Source: Chryseobacterium sp. FH1 (GTDB taxonomy: Bacteria > Bacteroidota > Bacteroidia > Flavobacteriales > Weeksellaceae). From it: DNA of 64,000 nucleotides. Positions within the stretch are counted from its first letter, which is position 1. Each line of letters starts with the position of its first letter. The notes below the pieces were generated by a model that saw only the letters and a list, made by a program, of their open reading frames with translations, was not told the origin of the DNA and did no database searches. A program made the translations under genes and the position numbers. Below, one piece after another: positions 43,419 through 51,165 of this stretch. Location of the stretch: the NCBI RefSeq assembly GCF_000735135.1, contig NZ_JPLZ01000006.1, positions 496,001 through 560,000 on the forward strand, in the 5' to 3' direction.

Positions 43419-44531
43419 ATGGAAAATTACAATGAAAGATACGCACGGCATTACGCTCTGTCTGACTTCGGTTTTGAAGGTCAGCAAAAACTTCTGCAGG
43501 CAAAAGTTCTTGTCATGGGGGCAGGTGGTTTGGGCTGTCCTGTTCTCCAGTATCTCGCTGCTGCAGGGGTTGGAACCATTGGAATTGTCGATCATGACCG
43601 CATTTCACTGAGCAATCTTCAGCGACAGACACTTTACTCCAACGAAGATGTGGGAAAATTGAAAACTGATGTCGCCTCTGTAAAATTAGAACAATTAAAT
43701 CCCGAAATAACCATTAAATCTTATCAGCTTGAGCTGACTTCAGAAAACGCCTGGGATCTTATTTCAGAGTATGAAATTATTGTCGACTGCACCGATAATT
43801 TTGTCACACGGTATCTGATCAATGATGCCTGTGTACTTTTAGATAAACCTTTGATTTTCGGGGCAATTTATAAATATGAAGGTCAGGTGGCTGTTTTCAA
43901 TTTAGATTTTAAAAATAATAAAACAGTCAACTACAGACATCTTTTTCCAGATCTTCCGAAGCCAGATGAAGTGCAGAACTGCAATGAAGTCGGTGTTTTG
44001 GGTGTGCTTCCAGGAATGATCGGATTGATGCAGGCGAACGAAGTGATCAAATTAATTACAGGTGTTGGTGAAGTTTTGGATGGCAGATTATTGACTTTTA
44101 ATATGCTCAGTTATGAAACTTTCATTATGGATATTTCAAATGAAAATTCAGCCGTAAATTTGATTCCTGAGAATAGAAAAGCTTTTGAAGAAACCAATTA
44201 TAATTTTCTTTGCGGTGTTTTTGAAATGAATATTGAAGATGTAAATCCTGATGATTTTATTCAACAAACCTTCAATGAAAACACACTGACCATCGATGTA
44301 AGGGAAATCGATGAGCAGCCAAAAGCAGATTTTAAACATATTCAAATTCCCCTTTCAGAATTAAAAAGCAGAGTATCGGAAATTGGAAAAGACAATATTC
44401 TTTTATTCTGTCAGAGTGGAAAAAGAAGTCTGAAAGCAACCGGAATTTTACTGGAACATTTCGGAAATCAGAAAAAAATAAGCCATCTTAAAGGTGGAAT
44501 CACAGCATTACAGGAAAGGAAAAATGAGTAG
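43419..44531 (+). CDS. moeB: MoeB/ThiF-type adenylyltransferase with rhodanese domain
   Basis: A 370-residue two-domain protein. The adenylating E1-like domain (1-240) has ATP motif VLVMGAGGLGCPVLQYLAAAG, LSNLQRQTLY, DCTDNFVTRY, and NCNEVGVLGVLPGMIG. The zinc-binding CxxC pair found in E. coli MoeB (YRCLFP context) is replaced by NYRHLFP, so zinc is probably not bound. The C-terminal rhodanese domain (about 275-365) has active-site Cys in LFCQSGKRS. It activates MoaD and can pass on sulfur, in the manner of MOCS3. The stop overlaps the moaE start by 8 nt. Confidence 0.9.
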   Translation: MENYNERYARHYALSDFGFEGQQKLLQAKVLVMGAGGLGCPVLQYLAAAGVGTIGIVDHDRISLSNLQRQTLYSNEDVGKLKTDVASVKLEQLNPEITIKSYQLELTSENAWDLISEYEIIVDCTDNFVTRYLINDACVLLDKPLIFGAIYKYEGQVAVFNLDFKNNKTVNYRHLFPDLPKPDEVQNCNEVGVLGVLPGMIGLMQANEVIKLITGVGEVLDGRLLTFNMLSYETFIMDISNENSAVNLIPENRKAFEETNYNFLCGVFEMNIEDVNPDDFIQQTFNENTLTIDVREIDEQPKADFKHIQIPLSELKSRVSEIGKDNILLFCQSGKRSLKATGILLEHFGNQKKISHLKGGITALQERKNE

Positions 44532-44964
44532 AGCAATTAAAAATATATTTACAGAAGGAGCGATCAGTCCGGTTTTTATTTCTGAAAGCATTGCAAAACA
44601 TACGACGAAAAAAGACATTGGGGCACACAGTATTTTTCTGGGTCAGATCAGAGAAGATGTGGTTGATGGCAAAACTGTAGCAGCAATTGAATATACAGCC
44701 TACGAGGAAATGGTCTTGGAGAAAATGCACGAAATCAGAGAAGAGATTTTTTTGAAATATAAGCTTACCTGCATGCACGTTCATCACAGTTTGGGAACCG
44801 TCAGTGCAGGAGAAATCTGTCTTTTTGTTTTTACATCTTCAAAGCACAGAATTGCAGCAATGGAAGCCTGTAATGAACTTATAGAACGCATCAAATCGGA
44901 GCTTCAGATTTGGGGCAGAGAAATTTTTAACGACGAATCCCACCAGTGGAAAGTAAATAAATAA
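44524..44964 (+). CDS. moaE: Molybdopterin synthase catalytic subunit MoaE
   Basis: A protein of about 146 residues. The start is placed at 44524 (MSRAIKNIF), because the 10 codons from 44494 are inside moeB and not family-like. Motifs: GAHSIFLGQIREDV, AIEYTAYEEM, HHSLGTVSAGEICLFVFTSSKHR, IERIKSELQIWGRE. The first catalytic-type lysine (IKSE) is present. The second, which is WKRE in E. coli, reads WGRE here, possibly replaced by the Arg. It makes molybdopterin with MoaD. Confidence 0.93.
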   Translation: MSRAIKNIFTEGAISPVFISESIAKHTTKKDIGAHSIFLGQIREDVVDGKTVAAIEYTAYEEMVLEKMHEIREEIFLKYKLTCMHVHHSLGTVSAGEICLFVFTSSKHRIAAMEACNELIERIKSELQIWGREIFNDESHQWKVNK

Positions 44965-44965
44965 T

Positions 44966-45874
44966 ATGGTTGACATTACACACAAATCATTTACGCTGCG
45001 TAAGGCGATCGCGACGGCAACAGTCAAAACTTCTACAGCAGAAACCATTTCAGCAATCGAAAACCGCACCGTTCCGAAAGGAGATATTTTTGAATTTTCG
45101 CGGGCTTCAGCATTGTTTGCGGTGAAAAAAACGAGCGATGTCATTCCGGATTGTCATCCTTTGCCGGTAGAATTTACATCGGTTACTTTTAAAATAGAAG
45201 ATTTGTCGGTGATTATTTCCGTGGAAGTGCACACTATATATAAAACCGGAGTAGAAGTGGAGGCGATGCACGGCGCATCAGTGGCCGCATTGGTGATGTA
45301 CGATATGCTGAAACCGATTGACAAACACGTAGAAATTCAGAACATCCGCCTGTTGGAAAAAAAGGGCGGTAAATCTGACAGCAATAAATTTATAAATTCT
45401 AATATAAAAGCGGCTGTAATGGTTTGCTCAGACTCAGCATTCCGTGGTGAGAAAGAAGATACTTCAGGAAAAGCAATTTGTGCAGGTTTGGAAAAATATC
45501 AGATTACTGATGTAGATTATCAGATTATTGAAGATGATTTTAATACCATCCAATCAACCTTAATTAATTGTAAAGAAAATAATGTTGATTTGGTCATTTT
45601 TACTGGTGGAACAGGACTTTCAGCCAGAGATGTTACTCCAGAAGCAGTTGCTCCTTTAATCGACCGCGACATTCCCGGAATTATGGAGACTGCGAGAAAT
45701 TACGGTCAGCAGAGAATAAAAACCGCGATGCTTTCCAGAGGTGTTGCAGGATTTTCAGGAAATACACTTGTTCTCACCTTGCCCGGCTCCAAAAAAGCGG
45801 TTGAAGAATCTATGGAAGCACTTTTCCCACAGGTTCTGCACGTTTTTCAGTTGAATGATAATCAGATTCATTAA
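44966..45874 (+). CDS. moaC: Bifunctional MoaC-MogA fusion protein
   Basis: A 302-residue fusion. Residues 1-145 are MoaC (cyclic pyranopterin monophosphate synthase): MVDITHKSFTLRKAIATA, SDVIPDCHPLPV, VHTIYKTGVEVEAMHGASVAALVMYDM and the active-site Asp/Lys region KPIDKHVEIQNIRLLEKKGGKSD. After a linker, residues 155-300 are a MogA/MoaB-type molybdopterin adenylyltransferase: AVMVCSDSAFRGEKEDTSG, VDLVIFTGGTGLSARDVTPE, TLPGSKKAVEESME. Covers an early and a late step of the pathway in one chain. Followed by a terminator. Confidence 0.93.
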   Translation: MVDITHKSFTLRKAIATATVKTSTAETISAIENRTVPKGDIFEFSRASALFAVKKTSDVIPDCHPLPVEFTSVTFKIEDLSVIISVEVHTIYKTGVEVEAMHGASVAALVMYDMLKPIDKHVEIQNIRLLEKKGGKSDSNKFINSNIKAAVMVCSDSAFRGEKEDTSGKAICAGLEKYQITDVDYQIIEDDFNTIQSTLINCKENNVDLVIFTGGTGLSARDVTPEAVAPLIDRDIPGIMETARNYGQQRIKTAMLSRGVAGFSGNTLVLTLPGSKKAVEESMEALFPQVLHVFQLNDNQIH

Positions 45875-45946
45875 ATCTCATTTAATTTTAATTACAATTC
45901 GGTCTTAAGTACATCGATTATAAATTAGCTTTAATACCACCACATG

Positions 45947-45978
45947 AGCCGTTATGCAGACATAACGGTTCTTTTTTT
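45947..45978 (+). terminator. Intrinsic terminator after moaC-mogA
   Basis: Stem AGCCGTTATG, 4-nt loop, CATAACGGTT, then CTTTTTTT. It separates the cofactor genes from the oxidoreductase genes. Confidence 0.85.
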
Positions 45979-46010
45979 GTAATACGTTCATTATACCAAA
46001 GCTCAAATTT

Positions 46011-46496
46011 ATGTTAAATAGTGAAAAACAATCCATTACACTTAATGTGAATGGTGAAAATCATCATCTGGAAATACTGCCCTGGGTTTCCCTTCTCGAT
46101 GCTCTTCGGGAAAGAATTCATCTTACTGGAACAAAAAAAGGCTGTGACCACGGACAATGCGGTGCTTGTACCGTTTTAGTAGACGGTAAACGTGTTTTAA
46201 GCTGTCTAAGTCTCGCTGTAATGAAGGAAGGCACAGGAATAAAAACTATCGAAGGAATTGCAGAAAACGGAAAATTACATCCAATTCAACAGGCTTTTAT
46301 TGATCACGATGCCTTTCAGTGTGGGTACTGTACACCGGGACAAATATGCAGTGCGGTTGGTTTGATTAATGAAAACAAAGCCGAAACACGTGAAGAAGTA
46401 CAGGATCTAATGAGCGGAAATCTCTGCCGCTGTGGTGCCAATAGAGGTATTATTAATGCTGTCATGTCAGTAAAACAAATGATGTCCCATGAATAA
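46011..46496 (+). CDS. Aldehyde oxidoreductase iron-sulfur subunit (PaoA-like)
   Basis: A 161-residue [2Fe-2S] protein. The plant-ferredoxin-type cluster is GCDHGQCGACTVLVDGKRVLSC, the second cluster CGYCTPGQ with NLCRCGANRGI. E. coli PaoA has a long N-terminal Tat signal. This one starts directly with MLNSEKQSITLNVNG, so the enzyme is probably cytoplasmic. It transfers electrons from the molybdenum centre to FAD. Overlaps the next gene by 8 nt. Confidence 0.92.
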   Translation: MLNSEKQSITLNVNGENHHLEILPWVSLLDALRERIHLTGTKKGCDHGQCGACTVLVDGKRVLSCLSLAVMKEGTGIKTIEGIAENGKLHPIQQAFIDHDAFQCGYCTPGQICSAVGLINENKAETREEVQDLMSGNLCRCGANRGIINAVMSVKQMMSHE

Positions 46497-47508
46497 TTTT
46501 GCTTATACAAAAGCCATTGACGTTGAAGATGCAGTTTCTTTGATCAACGGCCATGATGACAATAAAGTCATTGCCGGCGGTACCAATATTGTTGATCTGA
46601 TGAAATATTTCGTCACTCAGGCAGATACTTTAGTTGACATCAACCAAATATCCGGGCTGAGTGATATTAAGGAGATTCCGGATGGAGGAATCATAATCGG
46701 TGCGCTGCTTACCAATGCGGAAACCGCATATCATCCGATTATCGAACAGCAATATCCACTGTTGTCAAAAGCAATTTTAGCAGGAGCGTCGGCGCAGATC
46801 AGAAATATGGCGACCAACGGTGGTAATTTACTGCAAAGAACAAGATGCTATTATTTTTACGATGTCAATACTCCGTGCAATAAGCGTGAACCGGGCTCCG
46901 GATGTTCCGCGATTACCGGTTATAACAGAATTCATGCGATTTTGGGACACAGCGAAAACTGTATCGCTGTTTTTCCTTCAGATATGTGTGTAGCGCTTGC
47001 TGCTTTGGATGCAGTCGTTCACATTTCAGGACCTGAGGGAGAACGTACCTTGGAATTTGCAGATTTCCACAGACTTCCTGGCGATACACCAGAGTTTGAT
47101 AACAATCTTAATAATGGCGAACTCATCACAGGAATTGGGCTACCCGAAAAAGGTTTTTCTGAAAATTATTCTTATTTAAAATTAAGAGACAGAGCTTCCT
47201 ATTCTTTTGCTTTGGTATCCGTTGCGACAGGTTTAATAGTAGAAAACGGGAAAATTAAAGAAGCCCGAATTGCTTTAGGCGGTGTTGCTCATAAGCCTTG
47301 GCGTGTTAAAGAAGCTGAAGATTTTTTGGTAGACAAAGAAGCAACAAGAGAAAATTTTTCCGTCGCAGCGGATATTATTTTAAATGGTGCAGTTGGTTTT
47401 GAACATAACAGTTTTAAAATTGATCTTGCTAAAAAAGCAATCGTACGAAACTGCATAATGGCTTTAGACCCGAAATCACAGCGTCCAGGCGCAAAACCAT
47501 CTTTATAA
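46489..47508 (+). CDS. Aldehyde oxidoreductase FAD-binding subunit (PaoB-like)
   Basis: A 339-residue CO-dehydrogenase-type FAD protein. Motifs: VIAGGTNIVDLMK, QIRNMATNGGNLLQRTRC, and a loop with cysteines at about 120, 130, 139 and 158 (RTRCYYFYDVNTPCNK, GSGCSA, HSENC). This is the extra [4Fe-4S]-binding insertion characteristic of E. coli PaoB and related subunits, not of ordinary xanthine dehydrogenase. YLKLRDRASYSFALVSV ends the FAD contact region. It follows the iron-sulfur subunit gene with an 8-nt overlap. Confidence 0.92.
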   Translation: MNNFAYTKAIDVEDAVSLINGHDDNKVIAGGTNIVDLMKYFVTQADTLVDINQISGLSDIKEIPDGGIIIGALLTNAETAYHPIIEQQYPLLSKAILAGASAQIRNMATNGGNLLQRTRCYYFYDVNTPCNKREPGSGCSAITGYNRIHAILGHSENCIAVFPSDMCVALAALDAVVHISGPEGERTLEFADFHRLPGDTPEFDNNLNNGELITGIGLPEKGFSENYSYLKLRDRASYSFALVSVATGLIVENGKIKEARIALGGVAHKPWRVKEAEDFLVDKEATRENFSVAADIILNGAVGFEHNSFKIDLAKKAIVRNCIMALDPKSQRPGAKPSL

Positions 47509-47533
47509 AAATCACTTTCAAATACAATTATTT

Positions 47534-49771
47534 ATGGAAAATACACCATCTGTCGGAAAACCAATCAGCCGTCTCGAAGGTCATTTAAAAGTAACCGGAA
47601 GTGCAAAATACGCCGGAGAATATCAGGCTGACGATTTACTGTACGGTTATGTAGTCAATAGTACTGTCACAAAAGGTAAAATCAAGTCAATCGATACTTC
47701 GGAAGTCAAAAAAATAGCTGGTGTGATTGAAGTGTTCACCCATGAAAACAAACCTTCAACGGCTTGGTTCGATTTTCAGTATGCCGATATGGATGCGCCT
47801 CCCGGAACTGTTTTTAAACCACTTAAAGATGATGATATCAAATACAACGGTCAGCCGATTGCGCTGGTAGTTGCAGATACTTTTGAACTGGCCAGATATG
47901 CAGCCACAAAACTCGACATCGTCTACGAACAGGAAGATTTTGAAACCGATTTAAAAACCAATCTCGAAAAATCCCGTGATCCAAAAAAAGGACTCGCTTC
48001 AATGCTCAAACCGCCACCTCCAAAACCGACCGGAGATTTTGATCAGGAGTATGAAAATTCATTTATTAAGACAGACAGTCATTTCAGTCACGGGACAGAG
48101 CATCACAATCCGATGGAAATGTATGCGTCGACTGTTATTTATGAAGGAAAAGATAAATTAAAGATTTATGATAAGACACAGGGAACGATCAATTCCCAGA
48201 TGTACGTTGCAAATGTTTTCGGACTGAAAATGAAAAATGTTCAGGTCATTGCACCATTTGTCGGCGGTGGTTTCGGTTCTGGGCTCCGTCCCCAACATCA
48301 ACTGTTTATGGCCGTGATGGCATCACTTGCCTTGAAAAGGAATGTACGTGTTACCCTTGACAGGGCGCAAATGTATTTGATCGGGCACAGACCACCGACT
48401 TTGCAGCAGACAAAATTCGGAGCAGACAAAGATGGAAAAGTCAATGCGATTTACCATAAAGCTACCGGCGAAACTTCAAGATTTGAAGATTATGTAGAGA
48501 TAGTAGTCAACTGGGCGAACATGCTGTATCCCGCTGAAAACACATTACTGGAACACGAGATAGTTCCTTTGGACGTCTACAGTCCATTGGATATGAGAGC
48601 TCCCGGTGGTAGCACAGGAATGCATGCAATCGAGGTCACGATGGATGAGATCGCATATAAACTGAATATTGATCCGCTTGAACTGCGGTTGATCAATTAT
48701 TCAAAGATCGATAAAAGCAGCGAAAAGGAATACTCAAGCAAGGAACTAAGAAAATGTTTTCTTGAGGGTGCTGAAAAATTTGGATGGGACAAAAGGAATC
48801 CTAAACCAAGAAGCATGAGAAATGGTAATAAACTGGTCGGTTATGGCTTGGCTACGGGAATGTGGGATGCAAATAGACTTTTTGGCCGTGCCGAAGTGAT
48901 CATGTCAGCAGACGGAAAGGTCGAGATCAAAAGTGCTGTGACCGATATTGGAACAGGTACATTGACCATTATGACACAGATTGCTGCAGATGAGCTTGGA
49001 TTGCCGATAGATGATATAACTTTTTCATATGCTGATAGTAAAATGCCATTTGCACCTATCCAGGGCGGATCATTTACAACTGCAACCGTAGGTCCTGCCG
49101 TACAAAATGCTTGTCAGGCTCTAAATAAAAAACTGTTCAATCTTGCCAGAAATTTAGGGGATTCAGCCTTTAAAGATGTTAAATTCAAAGATGTACAGTT
49201 TAAAAATGGATGGATAAGCTTAAAAAAAGACTCAGAAGTAAATGTTAGCATCAAGGATATCATAGCTTCCAATGAAGGAAGAATTATTAAAACAACCAAT
49301 TCGGCGATGCCCAATCCGCTGACCTACGGAAAAAAAGCAAGAGCGGTACACAGTGCTGTTTTTGTGGAAGTAGAAGTGGATGAAGAACTGGGAATCATTG
49401 AAGTAAAAAGAGCTTTAACAGCTGTAGCCGCCGGAAAAATTATCAATCCCAAAACAGCCGAAAGTCAGGTTTTAGGTGGAATGATCTGGGGAATCAGCAA
49501 GGCTTTACATGAAGAAACAATTCTCGATCATCAGTTTGGAAAATATATGAATGCAAACTTAGGCGAATACCACATTCCGGTGCATGCAGATATTCATGAT
49601 CTTGAAGTTTTGTTTGTGGAAGAAAATGATCAGTTTGTGAATGACCTCGGTGTAAAAGGAGTAGGAGAAATTGGTGGAGTTGGAATGCCACCCGCGATTA
49701 CCAACGCTATTTTTCACGCAACAGGAAAAAGGATTTACGACCTACCGATTCATTTTGACAGACTTCTGTAA
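47534..49771 (+). CDS. Aldehyde oxidoreductase molybdenum-binding subunit (PaoC-like)
   Basis: A 745-residue xanthine-dehydrogenase-family large subunit. Motifs: VTGSAKYAGEYQADD at the N-terminus, IAPFVGGGFGSGLRPQ, MRAPGGSTGMHAIEVTMDEIA, GSFTTATVGPAVQNAC, and the C-terminal KGVGEIGGVGMPPAITNAI with the catalytic Glu. Length and motifs match PaoC (YagR). It oxidises aromatic or aliphatic aldehydes in relatives. The true substrate here is unknown. The gene encodes a protein that needs MCD cofactor, which fits mocA and xdhC upstream. A terminator follows. Confidence 0.93.
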   Translation: MENTPSVGKPISRLEGHLKVTGSAKYAGEYQADDLLYGYVVNSTVTKGKIKSIDTSEVKKIAGVIEVFTHENKPSTAWFDFQYADMDAPPGTVFKPLKDDDIKYNGQPIALVVADTFELARYAATKLDIVYEQEDFETDLKTNLEKSRDPKKGLASMLKPPPPKPTGDFDQEYENSFIKTDSHFSHGTEHHNPMEMYASTVIYEGKDKLKIYDKTQGTINSQMYVANVFGLKMKNVQVIAPFVGGGFGSGLRPQHQLFMAVMASLALKRNVRVTLDRAQMYLIGHRPPTLQQTKFGADKDGKVNAIYHKATGETSRFEDYVEIVVNWANMLYPAENTLLEHEIVPLDVYSPLDMRAPGGSTGMHAIEVTMDEIAYKLNIDPLELRLINYSKIDKSSEKEYSSKELRKCFLEGAEKFGWDKRNPKPRSMRNGNKLVGYGLATGMWDANRLFGRAEVIMSADGKVEIKSAVTDIGTGTLTIMTQIAADELGLPIDDITFSYADSKMPFAPIQGGSFTTATVGPAVQNACQALNKKLFNLARNLGDSAFKDVKFKDVQFKNGWISLKKDSEVNVSIKDIIASNEGRIIKTTNSAMPNPLTYGKKARAVHSAVFVEVEVDEELGIIEVKRALTAVAAGKIINPKTAESQVLGGMIWGISKALHEETILDHQFGKYMNANLGEYHIPVHADIHDLEVLFVEENDQFVNDLGVKGVGEIGGVGMPPAITNAIFHATGKRIYDLPIHFDRLL

Positions 49772-49792
49772 ATCAGTTTTAAATATAAACTC

Positions 49793-49820
49793 AATCCCAC
49801 TGCAACCGGTGGGATTTTTT
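49793..49820 (+). terminator. Terminator of the oxidoreductase operon
   Basis: Stem AATCCCAC, loop CTGCAACCG region, GTGGGATT then T-run. It lies directly against the end of the convergent cysteine desulfurase gene. Confidence 0.75.
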
Positions 49821-50955
49821 ATGCTCTTAACTGATGAACAAGTTCGGTTACTTTTTTAATCGCAAAATCGATTTCCTCCGAAGTTGTAAATCTTCCCAGA
49901 CTGAAACGGATAGAACTTAAAGCATCTTCGTCCGACGATCCAAGTGCTTTCAAAACATGCGATGGCTTTGAGGTAACCGATGAACAGGCCGATCCGCTGG
50001 ACACTGAAATGTTTCCTAATGAGATGATCAACTGCTCGGACCAGACCCCGGGGAAACAGATGTTTGACGTATTGTATATCCTACTGGCAACCGAACCATT
50101 GATAAAGCTGCCTTCAATCTTTAATAGTTCCTTTTCAAGATGGTCACGGAGTAAGGTGATCCTTGCTTCATCTTTTTGCATGTCGGTTTTAGCAATCTCA
50201 CATGCTTTTCCCAGACCTATGATCCCTGGTACATTCAAAGTGCCACTTCGCATGTCTCTTTGCTGTCCACCTCCATGAATCTGCCCGGCGAGCTCAATTT
50301 TTGATTGGTTTGAAACGTATAGGGCTCCAACTCCTTTAGGACCATAAAATTTATGCGCCGAGATAGTCAACATATCAATTCCTAGATCTGATACATCGAT
50401 GGGTATTTTACCGACAGATTGCGTAGTATCACAAAGGAGAATTGCCCCTCTGGAATGTGCGATCTTTGAAATTTTTCTGATGTCGTGCAAAGTTCCGGTT
50501 TCATTGTTTGACATCATCGCGATTACTAGAAATGTTTCCTCTGTAGCAGAATTTTGAAAGCTTTCCATATTGATCGTCCCGTCTGAATTCACAGCAAGAT
50601 ATTCAACATTGACTCCTTGAGTTTCCAGAAATCCGCATGTATCAAGAACTGCTTTGTGTTCCGTGGAAAAGGTAATTATTTTTTTACCTGCTGGAATCGA
50701 AAGCCCTTTGATCGCTAAATTCAGTGCTTCTGTCGAGCCTGATGTCCAGATGATCTCGTTTTCTTTGGCACCGATCAAATCTGCGACTTCCCAAGTTGCG
50801 CTATCGACGGTATCCTTTACTGAAAGACCTTCAAGATGCGGGCTGTTGGCGTTTGCATATAATTCTGTGAAGTAGGGGAGCATTGATTCCAGAACCCGTG
50901 GGTCTGTCTGCGTTGTTGCGTTGTTGTCAAGGTAAATTCGTTTGGTCTTCAACAT
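49819..50955 (-). CDS. Cysteine desulfurase (NifS/IscS-like)
   Basis: A 378-residue PLP enzyme. It starts KRIYLDNNATTQTDPRVLESM, with LAIMMSNNETGT-type region (VIAMMSNNETGTLHDI), PLP lysine in LTISAHKFYGPKGVGAL, and active-site Cys in ISVSSGSACSSVTSKPSHVL. It removes sulfur from L-cysteine. Being next to the molybdoenzyme operon, it may feed sulfur to XdhC for the terminal sulfido ligand, as NifS4 does in Rhodobacter capsulatus, or to MoeB-rhodanese. That is inference. It faces the operon and is not co-transcribed with it. Confidence 0.93.
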   Translation of the reverse strand: MLKTKRIYLDNNATTQTDPRVLESMLPYFTELYANANSPHLEGLSVKDTVDSATWEVADLIGAKENEIIWTSGSTEALNLAIKGLSIPAGKKIITFSTEHKAVLDTCGFLETQGVNVEYLAVNSDGTINMESFQNSATEETFLVIAMMSNNETGTLHDIRKISKIAHSRGAILLCDTTQSVGKIPIDVSDLGIDMLTISAHKFYGPKGVGALYVSNQSKIELAGQIHGGGQQRDMRSGTLNVPGIIGLGKACEIAKTDMQKDEARITLLRDHLEKELLKIEGSFINGSVASRIYNTSNICFPGVWSEQLIISLGNISVSSGSACSSVTSKPSHVLKALGSSDEDALSSIRFSLGRFTTSEEIDFAIKKVTELVHQLRA

Positions 50956-51165
50956 CTCGATATAATGATTCTAGCAATAGATCCAACTAAGGTATTTAAA
51001 ATATAGTAGAAAGTTAGTAATAAATGTACAAATTGATTTTTTAATGTGAATATCTATCAAGCTTGTTATTTATACCGATTATTGATAGAATGCTGACCAT
51101 TTCCAAGGTATAATTTTTGTTTTTCGAGATTTGTAAATTTTAAAACCAAACAAAATTTTTATATT

